This document shows, one piece after another, positions 1 to 10,318 of a stretch of 64,000 nucleotides of DNA. This stretch comes from Tritrichomonas musculus (Eukaryota; Parabasalia; Tritrichomonadida; Tritrichomonadidae). The stretch lies in the NCBI GenBank assembly GCA_039105265.1, contig JAPFFF010000003.1, forward strand, positions 5,704,001-5,768,000. The letters are read 5' to 3'. The notes beneath the pieces were generated by a model that saw only the letters and a program-made list of their open reading frames with translations, made no database searches and was not told where the DNA came from. The first letter of the stretch is position 1. Every line of letters starts with the position of its first letter. The position numbers and the translations under genes were made by a program.

Positions 1-1
1 T

Positions 2-3000
2 TCTCAAAATAGATTTGATTGGATTGGAATAATTCTTAAGATCAACGATACTATTTGCGATTTCATCTTAAATGAATATAATATTAACGAATTAGCTAAT
101 TTTGAGTCAGTTTTTAATTTTTTATATTCATATCATTATATAACAAGAATAGTATTTCTTATGGTCAGTGAAAAGCCAAAAATGAAAAGATTTTTAATAG
201 AATTTTGCAAAAGTGTTGAAAAGTTTGAAGGCTTTATTCCATCAGCATTTGATGAAAGTTCCCAAATTTATGACGTATTTGAATACATACTTGATTTAAG
301 CCAATTTCCTAATAAATTAATGAAAAATATACCTTACTTCATCCCAGAAATTTTTGATATATTTATTCACCATTTACTTCGAGCACCAACAAACGTTGAG
401 TCTAGAGAGCGTGTTAAGGGTTATTCGCAAGCTGTAATGCTTCATCAATTATTTATAAAACACATGCTATTATTTAAAAAAGAGTGTGATTGTGTGGAAC
501 AAAATGCCGACCTCTCTTTAATTCAATTTGATGAAAAAAACAATACCGAAGAAAAAGATAATGCCGAATTTAATATATATTATAAAGGAGAAGATCCACA
601 AAATACATTTGATTTTTATTGTCGCCTAAATTTACTTAGAAGTGGAAAAATAATTCAAACAGAAATTAGCCAAAATAACGAATACATTAGTGAATTAATA
701 AATGATATCTATATGAAATCAATTGATTTGCCAATGTCGTTAATTTCTAATCATTATTTAAATTGCTTGAAAATCCAGCAATTCGTCCTTCCTCAATATT
801 GCCAGCAATGTGTAGATCGACTACACGAGTTTCGAAACTTTCAAGTCTACATTTTACCAGCATTGATTAGTATTGTTCAAGTTTTCTATTCTTTCACAGA
901 AAAAGACAAAAAAGACGATATGCTCAAATTTATAGCCAAAAAATTTGGAGCCATTGACTGTAATGAATACGACGCATCAAGCAAAGTTTTTCGTGATTTT
1001 TCTTTCATAATGTTCATTTCAGCTTTGATATTGGATAGAGATGGAATTATTTTTGATAGAAAGAATATTTGCATTAAAAATTTGATGACAGATATGAAAT
1101 GTGAGAATGTTCCTCTAACTAGCATACCAAGTATAATTTCGCCATGCACATTGTCAAGTTCTTCCTTCAAACAAAAATACGAATCAATGAATATTGAACG
1201 TGATTGGAATATTTTGCTTCCTTATTATTATGATTTTAAAAATATTTATTCTTCTGTTTTGCCATCTATTATTGAGAAAACAGAGGAGATGATCCTTCCC
1301 TTCCCAGAATTTATATATCCAAATTCATGCAATGATAACAAATCAAATTATTGTCCCGAATTACTAATTAAAAAGCTTCCAGAAGTGTTTGAAAGCAAAT
1401 TTATGTTTGCTGTTATTTACTTTATTATTTATGAGTACAATGCAGATAAAATCATTATTCAATATGCTTTGAACCTATTTATTACTTTCGCAGATAATTC
1501 AACAAAAGATACTGAAAATCAAAATTCAGAAATTACTCATTCAATTGAAGCTTATAATTTTGACGATTTTGTAAACAAAATAAAAACCAACAACTTCAGA
1601 ACTTTTGCTAAAACAAATGTTCATTATAAAGGCAACCAAGGTATTTCATTAGTCAAGCTTATTAATGACCTTGGACTCATTGGAATAAGTGCTTTACGAA
1701 GAACTGGTCTTTCAATTGAAGTAGACAAAAAATCAAAGAAAAAAATATTGAAAATGAAAGATAATATTTCCAGAATTTTTAGAAAAAATAGTCAAAAATT
1801 TGAAGCAACAATGGATCGAAGGAATCATGATTGCTGTTCAATTTGCCACAAAGCTATAGCAAATTCATCTTTTTCGAATGTAATTGAACAACAATTCGAA
1901 AATGAAATATTATATATTCCTGTTTCAATCTTTAAATCTGCGTCTACTGAATTGGTTGATACTTTTATTCATAGACCAGATGAAGTTTTACAGAACTACA
2001 AATCTAAATATCAGATTAGACCAAACTTAAAATACAAATATGTTCACAAAAAATGCATCAATAATTTAAATAGCGCTGGTTTAATCTCTGGTTATTTTTT
2101 AATGCCTAAAATCGATCACCTTTCATTCGATTTACCAGAATTTGAAAATTCTGAAGAAATAAATAGGAAATTGGAAATTTCAGAAAAAGAAGAACAAAGC
2201 TCAATTCAAATTTCTTCAAGAAGTAATCAAAATAGAAATGAAAGATTTAATATTAATATCAATTTGAACATGAACAATATTTATGTCAATGGAATACCTC
2301 TTAATCATCATATTGCCAATCAAAATAATTTATTTAATAACCATCCATTGCAACTTGCCTTAAACAATAGCAAAAGTACAATTTCTGAAAGTACCTCTAG
2401 TTCTCATACTATTCAAAGCTTACTATTAAAATCTATCAAAAATTTCTTAAATCAAGCGAAATTTCATCAAAATGGTTTGGAAATATTAGTGCAAATGATA
2501 TTAGTTCTTGATCACAGGAGCCGGTTAATTCCTGAAGTTTTAGATGATGAATCAGTTATATCATTTTATTCAAACTTATTTAAAATCAGTACCTATCTTT
2601 TTTACTTAAAAGAAAGTGAATTTGATTTAAGCAGAATGGTTAATTCAACTTTGAGTGATGTTATATACGAATGCTTGAAGATTAAGATTTCCAATCAAAA
2701 TAAATTAATAAATGAGAAAGAAGAATATTTTGCTTTTATTAAAAAAAATGAAGAGGAATTTGGAAAAATAAGTTTTAATCAATTTTTATTCTCAAAAGTT
2801 GTCCAAAATAAATTAAAATTGTATAATAGTACTGATTTATTAAACGAAAAAATAAATGAACGCACAAATGAATTTTTGAGAAGATGCTATCTAATCGAGA
2901 AATTTTATCTATGCGATAAATCAGATATGAATGATTCTTTTATTGATTGGGATTCATGCTTAAACATTCATTATTTATACAATCACTTTTACCATCAAAA

Positions 3001-3403
3001 ATTGCCTAAATTGAATGATATTGAATCTTTAAATCTTCCTGTTTATCGTGGTATAAATTTACCAAATAACTTTTTAGAGCTTATTTATCCACCTTTCTCT
3101 ATTAAATTTGAAGATCTTAATGATAATGGCTATCTATGCGTTTTCTCCGGAAAAATTTATAGAAATACTCGTTATGCTAATGTTCCTTTTACGGCTTGCT
3201 TGAATATTTCTGGAAATAAAATAGCAGGAATGAGTATGATACAAAATGGTAGTTATTCCACTAAGGCTTTACCGTCAATATACGTCGATGAAAATGGATA
3301 TGAAGATCCAGGCTATATTCGAGGAGGTGATGTATTCCTATCTCAAGAAAAATACAACAAGCTAATTGATGATTTTTTGACAGGAAATATTCTAAATTAT
3401 TGA
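2..3403 (+). CDS. UBR1-family E3 ubiquitin ligase, C-terminal part (5' end outside window)
   Basis: The reading frame is open from base 2, so the first ATG at 161 is probably internal and the gene starts before the window; 1,133 residues are visible. A degenerate RING-like cysteine pair (CSICHK) lies near visible residue 611, with a His-x2-Cys pair (VHKKC) near residue 680. The last 60 residues match the UBR1/UBR2 C-terminal autoinhibitory domain: YVDENGYEDPG followed by RGG-x-VFLSQEKY corresponds to the family's Y-[LV]-DE-x-G-x-x-DPG-x-x-RG motif. Known family role: recognition of N-degrons and polyubiquitination in the cytosol. The substrate-binding UBR box would be upstream and is not seen. 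An Asn-rich linker sits between the RING-like part and the C-terminal domain. The RING looks incomplete, so catalytic activity is uncertain. Family call fairly sure, exact subtype not. Confidence 0.75.
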   Translation, partial: SQNRFDWIGIILKINDTICDFILNEYNINELANFESVFNFLYSYHYITRIVFLMVSEKPKMKRFLIEFCKSVEKFEGFIPSAFDESSQIYDVFEYILDLSQFPNKLMKNIPYFIPEIFDIFIHHLLRAPTNVESRERVKGYSQAVMLHQLFIKHMLLFKKECDCVEQNADLSLIQFDEKNNTEEKDNAEFNIYYKGEDPQNTFDFYCRLNLLRSGKIIQTEISQNNEYISELINDIYMKSIDLPMSLISNHYLNCLKIQQFVLPQYCQQCVDRLHEFRNFQVYILPALISIVQVFYSFTEKDKKDDMLKFIAKKFGAIDCNEYDASSKVFRDFSFIMFISALILDRDGIIFDRKNICIKNLMTDMKCENVPLTSIPSIISPCTLSSSSFKQKYESMNIERDWNILLPYYYDFKNIYSSVLPSIIEKTEEMILPFPEFIYPNSCNDNKSNYCPELLIKKLPEVFESKFMFAVIYFIIYEYNADKIIIQYALNLFITFADNSTKDTENQNSEITHSIEAYNFDDFVNKIKTNNFRTFAKTNVHYKGNQGISLVKLINDLGLIGISALRRTGLSIEVDKKSKKKILKMKDNISRIFRKNSQKFEATMDRRNHDCCSICHKAIANSSFSNVIEQQFENEILYIPVSIFKSASTELVDTFIHRPDEVLQNYKSKYQIRPNLKYKYVHKKCINNLNSAGLISGYFLMPKIDHLSFDLPEFENSEEINRKLEISEKEEQSSIQISSRSNQNRNERFNININLNMNNIYVNGIPLNHHIANQNNLFNNHPLQLALNNSKSTISESTSSSHTIQSLLLKSIKNFLNQAKFHQNGLEILVQMILVLDHRSRLIPEVLDDESVISFYSNLFKISTYLFYLKESEFDLSRMVNSTLSDVIYECLKIKISNQNKLINEKEEYFAFIKKNEEEFGKISFNQFLFSKVVQNKLKLYNSTDLLNEKINERTNEFLRRCYLIEKFYLCDKSDMNDSFIDWDSCLNIHYLYNHFYHQKLPKLNDIESLNLPVYRGINLPNNFLELIYPPFSIKFEDLNDNGYLCVFSGKIYRNTRYANVPFTACLNISGNKIAGMSMIQNGSYSTKALPSIYVDENGYEDPGYIRGGDVFLSQEKYNKLIDDFLTGNILNY

Positions 3404-3686
3404 TTCTTATAATTACAATTGTTTGTTTATAAACAATGCTTTGGATAAATTAAAGTATAGTTAGTCTTTTCTGAAGAACCTTCAAAAAGTGGAAATCATT
3501 CAGAAAAAATAATCTAAATAAAATAATTGAAAAAACAAATCTTTTAATATTATTTTTATTTGAGTTGATCCCAATGCTTTTTAATTCATGTGTAATTATT
3601 TTATTTATATTATAGAGAATAATTAAAGTAAATAACTTGGTATTTTTTTTTTTTGAAATCATTAAAAAAGTGACAAATTCTAACAA

Positions 3687-4169
3687 ATGGGAATTGCGAG
3701 TTTAATTACAAATACTTATATATTGATCGCTGGCTTATTATACCCATCATTTAAACAATATTACTATTATGCTAACTTTCAAAAAGAACAAGATAGAAAA
3801 AAAAAAGGTGAACCGGTCGATCGAAAAAGAATCGCACAATTAGCTAAAATGGATTTAATGGTCCTTAGTCATTTCGTAACAATGACTTTCTTCTTTACTT
3901 TTACCATTTTTCTTGATAAGATTTTTACTGGAATTATATATAATGCCATTAAGTTCTTAATTGTTTCTCAATTAATTAAAAATAAGTATAGTGGTTCCGA
4001 TGGATTTTGCAAGCAAGTTATATTACGATTAAACAAAAATAATTATTTATTCAATCTTGCAAAAAGTGCAAATGAAGGAACATCTATTTCTGCTATACAA
4101 TGGACTATTAATGCTTTATTGCAACAATTTTATACAGAGTATACCCATGTATTACAAGAAATAGACTAA
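3687..4169 (+). CDS. small membrane protein, possible TB2/DP1/HVA22 (REEP/Yop1) family
   Basis: A 160-residue protein. It starts with a hydrophobic segment (residues 4-20) ending in GLLYPSFKQYYYY, which resembles the LYPAY-x-S start of the REEP/DP1/Yop1 family. After a basic insert of about 25 residues come two more hydrophobic stretches (about 52-75 and 77-96) and an amphipathic C-terminal region. Family role if correct: wedge-shaped hairpins that shape tubular endoplasmic reticulum. The charged insert between the first hairpin and the rest is longer than usual, which weakens the call. The ATG is preceded at 3673-3683 by ACAAATTCTAA, which also occurs upstream of the start at 29988. The gene is convergent with the large gene on its right. 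Confidence 0.45.
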   Translation: MGIASLITNTYILIAGLLYPSFKQYYYYANFQKEQDRKKKGEPVDRKRIAQLAKMDLMVLSHFVTMTFFFTFTIFLDKIFTGIIYNAIKFLIVSQLIKNKYSGSDGFCKQVILRLNKNNYLFNLAKSANEGTSISAIQWTINALLQQFYTEYTHVLQEID

Positions 4170-4496
4170 TTTATCTTTCTTTTATTAAATGTAAAGCATT
4201 TTATTTATTTAAATATTTACTTGATTTGAAATGTAATCTTATTTTAATTACATTATATTTACTGTGCATAATAATTTATATAAATTAATTGAGATTTTGT
4301 CAATGGTATTAAAAATTCTTCATAAACTTATTGTAAATTTAAAACAAATATCTAAGGCTGCTCGAGCAGTATCATTGAATGAATAAAAATAAAAAAAAAT
4401 AAAAATAAAAAACGTACTTGTATATAAAATGAATAAGCATGATTTACAATATATATATAATAATAATAAAAATATTATAATAAAATAGGCTAAAAG
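4170..4496. other. AT-rich spacer between convergent genes
   Basis: A gene-free stretch between two converging genes, which must hold both 3' ends. The only distinct item is a perfect 12-bp palindrome, CTGCTCGAGCAG, at 4358-4369. It could be a small hairpin at a transcript end, but nothing else supports a function. Confidence 0.5.
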
Positions 4497-7400
4497 TTAA
4501 GAATTTGATTGGGAATTTTCTTGATCAACGGCATTTTCAAGGTATTTAATGCATTTCTGAATAAGTTCTTTTTTGGATGCAAAATAAGCTTGATTAGCAA
4601 TAACAGGAATCAAATCCGAAAAATTATTTTTAAAAGCGATCTCAGCAGCATCGTCTATCATATTAAATTGTACCATCAATTGGCATTTAAATAATGTATC
4701 ACTTACAGACTTATGTATTATCTCTGATGCAACGTCGAACTTTCTAAACACAGAAATAATCCTATTTATCATTGAATACAAAATCTCTCTGAAAAAGTTC
4801 TGTGAGCCATTTTCTTCTAAAACAGAGATATATTTAATCAAAGATTGCTCACTTTCACTGATTAGAATATCAATAATTCTCTCCCCTATTACACTCATTG
4901 GTATTTGAAACTCAAAAACAAATTCGAAAGCTAATTCAAAATATTTTTCTTTGAAAAGTAAGAAAACCATTGGCTCTATACTTATATCAGAACCAAAAGC
5001 AGAAAAGTTTGTATTTTTTAATTTTTTCTCGCATACAAACATATTATATTTTCTTTGAAGATCAATTTTTTTCATTAAGTCGTTCAGCTTCTCAGTACTC
5101 AATATAAAGCCTTCTTTCTTTCCCTGCTTTCTTATTCTAAGTTCTAAAGCAATTTCAATTTGGGCAATATCAAGGAAGGCCATATTTTGATAATTTCCAC
5201 TTTGTTCATTGTAAAGTTCTATTGCTGTTTCAGCTGCGTAATCATGTAAGTTAAGGAATTGGGTGATTGACAATTTAAGATTCAATGAATTCGATTCAGT
5301 TGCTGATTCAAGAATTGATTGAAGATAAGGCTTAGCGTAATCAGGAGTGATTTTCATTGCACTTCTTAAACGTTCAATATCATCAAAATAAATAGCTGTT
5401 TCAAATAAATCTTTACTGAACAACTTTTTCTTTTCGTTTTGATCGTCTATTTTATTCAATATTTCAACCGCCTTTTTAAGGTTGCAATTTGAAACAAAGG
5501 TCATTATTGCCTTTGATGGTGATGATATATGTTCAAGGAAATATTCAAGCTGCATTCGTTGATCTTTAGTGCGAATTAACCTGTTTTGAATGATGTTTTG
5601 AAGTCGTTCATAAAAGCCAAGATTAAATTGATCTGCATTTTCATCATTATGATTCATAAAACCAAGCGATGTCTGTTTTAAGTTTACCTTCGAAGTTGAA
5701 ATTTTAGGCATGAAAGAAGTATTTCTCCTAAAGATGCCACCAACACCAGAGATTCCAGTTTTTGACCTCTTTTTAGCCTGTGCCTGATTGAAATGATTCG
5801 TTAATGAATAACTCAAAAAGTCAAACAAGTTTTCAATAGGTAAAGAAATACCTAGAAAACTTTGAACGAATATTTGGTCGTAGAATAGAGCATGAGACAA
5901 AATATTCACTATTTCGCCAGATAATTTATCGCGAGCAACAATGTGTTCTGGATCAACTAATGCTGAGTAATCTAGTATAGTGTCATTTTCATAAATTGAC
6001 AATTGATAAGAATATGAAATTCTTCTATCAAGATAAGAATTAAAGTTCAAATTCCAAGCATAGCAAATAGTTTCCAAAAGTTGAACGTCATCGTATTTCA
6101 AGCACAATTCAGCAAATTTTTGGCCAGTTTCATTTTTTTCAAAATCATGAAAACTTGTCTTTTGTTCGAATTTGCTATAAAGTTGTCTCAATGATATTTG
6201 ATATAAGCATTCAATTTTATCAATGAGGCTTGAATATTTCTTCATTACAAATGAGTTGTTTCTCATATATATGATACTCTTCCTTAACAAAGTAATTTCA
6301 TAAATAAGTTCGTTATTTAAGTTAGTTTCTAAAGAAGATAAAATAATTTTTATTTTGGTCATGATATAATCAATAAATTTATATGTGTCTCTGATATCTG
6401 GAAGGAAGAAATATATTGATTCAACTAATTGAAGGACTTGATCATATTCAATTAAATAAGTGTTTTTAACGATGTTTGCTTCAATCAAATTAATGATTGC
6501 ATCGTCAATATTTAAAAATGAAAACTCATCAAGTAAATCTCGAACAATTGAATATTCATTAATGTGATTCGCTACAATTACATTCGGATGAGCATTTGCC
6601 ATCCAATCTTCAGGAATTGAAAATAAAAAGTTTTGAATGTCAGAGTCAAATTCACTAATTTGTTCGAATGAAAATGATGAAATAATGTTTTCTCTGACTG
6701 ATGGAAAGTATTTCATTATATTTTCAATACTTTTGTGGTTTTGAATGCGATCTTTAACATTTTCATTAATGATATTATCAAATTTAATTTCATCAGAGAA
6801 ATAATCGTATAATTTTTTGCACTTCTCATACTCATTGTTATCAATTAGTTTATGAAATGTAGATTCCAATGGAAAAGGTTGATTACCTAAACCTATCAAA
6901 AAGTCATATTTATCAGTATCAAATAAACAATCACAGAATAATTCGCGTATCTTCTTAAGATTTTGATTGTTCATATGTTTCTTTATTCGTTGTTTGAACT
7001 TGTCTTCATCAACACGATAACGAATGTCAAGCAACAAATCTTTCTCTTTTGGATATTCTTTATATAATTCATCTAAGCAATCAAGAAGCATTTCTTCACT
7101 TGTTCCTTCCTGATATAAACTGTCATAAAAAGCTGTTTTTTCATTCAATTTTGTAAAGGTAATTTGAGTGTCATTTTTTGTCTGCTTCATGTTTAATAAA
7201 TGATTCCTTACATATTGAATCTTAACGTTCTCTTTTTCATTTTTTCCTTTATATAATATTTTTCTGAGGTTCTTGTTCGGAATTGAATGTTTTTGCGAAC
7301 TTAAATATTGATTGTTGGCAATAGTAGACGCATAACCAACAACTGGATATTCTTTAGAAAAATGAAATATTACATCCTCTGAAAAATCACCTGAAAAAAC

Positions 7401-9485
7401 AACAGAGAAAATGTCAATGTTGAGCTTTTTGGCTATTTCTTCGGATTTTTCGTTTTGATTTGATTTTAAGAGGTTTATTATTGTTTCACGAGGATTCAAT
7501 AATAGAACTTCTTTAACAGTTTCTCCAAATTTTATGCGAAGCGAAATCGGAATGAATGATCCCAATCTCGAATAAAATGTATGTAAAAGAGGTAAATTTT
7601 CATTAATTTCATATTTTTTCCAAATATTTGTGTCAAAATCTGAAAGTTGCTTGCAAATTTCAGGATATTTTTGAAAATGCAAAAATGGATGACTTTCATT
7701 GAATCTTTTTGTAAAAAGTTCATGTTCAATTTCATTTGTATCAAAATTAATTGAATATCTCAAAGCAGTCTTGTCATCAAAAGAAAGCGCAATTTCTTTT
7801 ATAGTTGATTCATCGCTTTGTAGTATGTTAAAAGGCTCTTTTTGACTGTACTTTTTGACATTAGTTGAAAGTTGGAAAAGCTGCTCATTTTGACTGTTTA
7901 TGCAAGCTAAGTACTTTGCAATGTCAATATCATCTTTAAGCAAGGCATCTAAAAGCTGATATTTATTAGGATATATGACACTGTCTATTGATGGACTCAA
8001 ATTAAGACAACAAACTAGATTGAACCGCTGATATCCTGATTTAATATATGGCATGAGTGATTCTTCATCATTCATTTCCAGTAAAATTTTAATGATCGTT
8101 GATCCGATATTGAATGGACATATAAATTGATCATCTGCATCTTTGATGAAAATTAAAGATAATATATCACAGAAAAGCGAATTCTTCCTTTCAATTGATG
8201 TAATTGAATTAATAAATGCTTCAATTTGACTAATCAAATCGGCCTCATATGAATCATCTTTGATTTGAATTGAAAAACTACTGATTAATTTAAAAAGAAT
8301 GAAATAGCAATAGCAAAAATCGGTATCATTCTTTATTCCTTCATCTGAAACTATGAAAAATTTGGTTTGTTTAATATTTTCTATTGGTTCAATGTACATT
8401 GAAATATTTGTATGAGTAGATTGAAAAAATAAATAAGGAATTGTATGATTTAAAAAATTGATGCATGAGCTTGTTGTGCCTGTTATCTCTCTAACTGTCT
8501 GGAAAAGTTGTCTATCGTTGTATAAGCGGTATAAAAATTCTGTTGATATGTTTTCGTATTTAAATTCGGGTTTTTCAAAATAGTATGGAAGGGTAGGGCA
8601 TTTATCATGAAAAACTGAGGCAAAAAACCATGGTTGAAATGAGCCAAAGTAGCCAGTGAATTTCTTGAAATTCTGAAAATCGCTGTTTGCATATAATTCT
8701 GAAACATGCTTTTGAAAAAGATCAATGAAATGTGTTTTAGTAGAAAATGATGTATTTACAAGAGAAATATAGAGACTACTGCCTGCAAAATTTGTTGGTA
8801 TCGGAAAGTGATATTTTTTAAATATATATCGTTCTATTATATTTAATATGTTTGTATTCGTATATACTTGTGGAATCATAAATAATGAATGATAAGGGCC
8901 TGGATCTGTATATTCAAAATCTATCTTCGAAATATCTGATTCTGGAAAATGTGAACAATCTTCAAAAAGTGTAAACATGTTAAAATGAAATTGATTATAT
9001 AATTCAAAGGTATTAAGCGACGAAAAAATGCTATTAAGATGTGGTCTAAGCCATATTGAAAGGGGTCTATTGTCTTCAATTAAATTAATAAATGATTTAG
9101 CCAAGCTGAGTTTCATATCTGTGTCTTTAGTAATATTTGGATTTCTAAGATAAATTCTGATATCATGCGCAGTTTGTAATTCAGTTGAAATAAATCGTGG
9201 CTGAATTAATAAAAAGGCGTCAAATTTATTTTCAATATTAAAGTATGATGCAAAACAATGACAGAACCATCGAAATCTAACTGGACGTAAAACAATTTGA
9301 GTATTTGCTTTTGTTAATGGGGCTTGAGAATGAATAAGTGATTGTAGTAAATCAGCAAAATATTTTCGATCAATAACTGAAAAATAAAGATTTGAATAAC
9401 GAATGTTTCCACTCATTAATTGACGTACACCTTCAATTCCCCAATCTATGCATCTATCAGGTGTAAAATTATTATATTTGTCCAT
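4497..9485 (-). CDS. large helical-solenoid protein, spastizin/ZFYVE26-like C-terminus
   Basis: A 1,662-residue soluble protein with no membrane span or signal peptide, built mostly of amphipathic helices. The last 250 residues follow the order of elements in the C-terminal solenoid of ZFYVE26: a helix with IDLQRKYNMF (compare the family's IE-x-Q-x-E-x-x-x-F), a short FG turn (AFGSDI), a helix pair with a K-x-Y-x-x-AFEFVFEFQ core, then LIKYISVLEENG, then a final helix array. In animals and plants spastizin works with spatacsin and AP-5 in late endosome/lysosome sorting. No FYVE zinc finger is visible, so membrane recruitment would have to differ. The N-terminal 1,200 residues are not recognised. 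The ATG at 9485 is the first in the frame. Alternative: another vesicle-coat-like solenoid. Gene certain, family call moderate. Confidence 0.55.
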   Translation of the reverse strand: MDKYNNFTPDRCIDWGIEGVRQLMSGNIRYSNLYFSVIDRKYFADLLQSLIHSQAPLTKANTQIVLRPVRFRWFCHCFASYFNIENKFDAFLLIQPRFISTELQTAHDIRIYLRNPNITKDTDMKLSLAKSFINLIEDNRPLSIWLRPHLNSIFSSLNTFELYNQFHFNMFTLFEDCSHFPESDISKIDFEYTDPGPYHSLFMIPQVYTNTNILNIIERYIFKKYHFPIPTNFAGSSLYISLVNTSFSTKTHFIDLFQKHVSELYANSDFQNFKKFTGYFGSFQPWFFASVFHDKCPTLPYYFEKPEFKYENISTEFLYRLYNDRQLFQTVREITGTTSSCINFLNHTIPYLFFQSTHTNISMYIEPIENIKQTKFFIVSDEGIKNDTDFCYCYFILFKLISSFSIQIKDDSYEADLISQIEAFINSITSIERKNSLFCDILSLIFIKDADDQFICPFNIGSTIIKILLEMNDEESLMPYIKSGYQRFNLVCCLNLSPSIDSVIYPNKYQLLDALLKDDIDIAKYLACINSQNEQLFQLSTNVKKYSQKEPFNILQSDESTIKEIALSFDDKTALRYSINFDTNEIEHELFTKRFNESHPFLHFQKYPEICKQLSDFDTNIWKKYEINENLPLLHTFYSRLGSFIPISLRIKFGETVKEVLLLNPRETIINLLKSNQNEKSEEIAKKLNIDIFSVVFSGDFSEDVIFHFSKEYPVVGYASTIANNQYLSSQKHSIPNKNLRKILYKGKNEKENVKIQYVRNHLLNMKQTKNDTQITFTKLNEKTAFYDSLYQEGTSEEMLLDCLDELYKEYPKEKDLLLDIRYRVDEDKFKQRIKKHMNNQNLKKIRELFCDCLFDTDKYDFLIGLGNQPFPLESTFHKLIDNNEYEKCKKLYDYFSDEIKFDNIINENVKDRIQNHKSIENIMKYFPSVRENIISSFSFEQISEFDSDIQNFLFSIPEDWMANAHPNVIVANHINEYSIVRDLLDEFSFLNIDDAIINLIEANIVKNTYLIEYDQVLQLVESIYFFLPDIRDTYKFIDYIMTKIKIILSSLETNLNNELIYEITLLRKSIIYMRNNSFVMKKYSSLIDKIECLYQISLRQLYSKFEQKTSFHDFEKNETGQKFAELCLKYDDVQLLETICYAWNLNFNSYLDRRISYSYQLSIYENDTILDYSALVDPEHIVARDKLSGEIVNILSHALFYDQIFVQSFLGISLPIENLFDFLSYSLTNHFNQAQAKKRSKTGISGVGGIFRRNTSFMPKISTSKVNLKQTSLGFMNHNDENADQFNLGFYERLQNIIQNRLIRTKDQRMQLEYFLEHISSPSKAIMTFVSNCNLKKAVEILNKIDDQNEKKKLFSKDLFETAIYFDDIERLRSAMKITPDYAKPYLQSILESATESNSLNLKLSITQFLNLHDYAAETAIELYNEQSGNYQNMAFLDIAQIEIALELRIRKQGKKEGFILSTEKLNDLMKKIDLQRKYNMFVCEKKLKNTNFSAFGSDISIEPMVFLLFKEKYFELAFEFVFEFQIPMSVIGERIIDILISESEQSLIKYISVLEENGSQNFFREILYSMINRIISVFRKFDVASEIIHKSVSDTLFKCQLMVQFNMIDDAAEIAFKNNFSDLIPVIANQAYFASKKELIQKCIKYLENAVDQENSQSNS

Positions 9486-10318
9486 TGAATAATAAAATCT
9501 AATTTCTTAATAATTGAAATTAAATCAAAGAGAGTTCAATTTTCTTTGATATATTAAACTTTTTCTTTATATAAAAAGCTGTAAAAAATATTCTCATTTA
9601 TTATAACAAAAATTAGAAAATCTTTTTACTTTATTTAATTTTGAATAATTTGCAAATTCAAATAAATAAATATTCATTTATATATGGTTTTTATATTTTT
9701 AATAATAAAATATTTATTTATTTTGAAATATAAGATAAATGTGGTTATTATTTGAATTTATTTTTTTGAAAAATAAGATGATTTTTTTTGACATATAATT
9801 TAAAATATTTTATAATTATTTTTTCCAAATATTCTAAATATTGTACAATAGTTAAAAAAATAATAAATCTACATAAATATATAAAATCATGAGATATAAT
9901 AGAAATATTCACTGTTGTGAAGGAATTCAATTTTACGTAAATTTTCAATATGGTTCAAAATTCAGATATAAATAATAATTTATAAATCTCTGAGGAATAT
10001 TCCATTAACAAACAAATATATTATTTTATATATGTTTTTTATATATTAATATATAAATATTTAGCAAATAAAATGATATATATTCAACAATCTTGAAATC
10101 CAGATATGCTAAATGCATTAAAAGTGGTCTTTGAATATACCTTTTTGTTGACTAAATAATGTATTCATCCTTTTTCTACTTCATATATTTTTATTGATTA
10201 TTCATATTGATCTTTTTTTGTTATCTTTACAAAGATTTTGAATGATCTTTTTCAGAAACTTTTCTGAAAAGTTGATAAAGGTTATTTAAAAAGTTTGCAT
10301 CTAAATTTTTTATTGGAT
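9486..10318. other. divergent intergenic region, AT-rich
   Basis: An 833-bp spacer between divergent genes (spastizin-like to the left, Raptor to the right), so it must hold two promoters. It is extremely AT-rich with many ATATAT runs. I see no long repeat, RNA gene or convincing conserved motif in it. Confidence 0.5.

Noticed and set aside
886..1170. 94-codon frame antisense to the UBR gene
   Set aside because: Low-complexity complement of a confident coding region.
4358..4369. CTGCTCGAGCAG palindrome as a possible transcription factor site
   Set aside because: A single 12-bp palindrome in a 3' spacer without any second copy; kept only as a note in the spacer entry.
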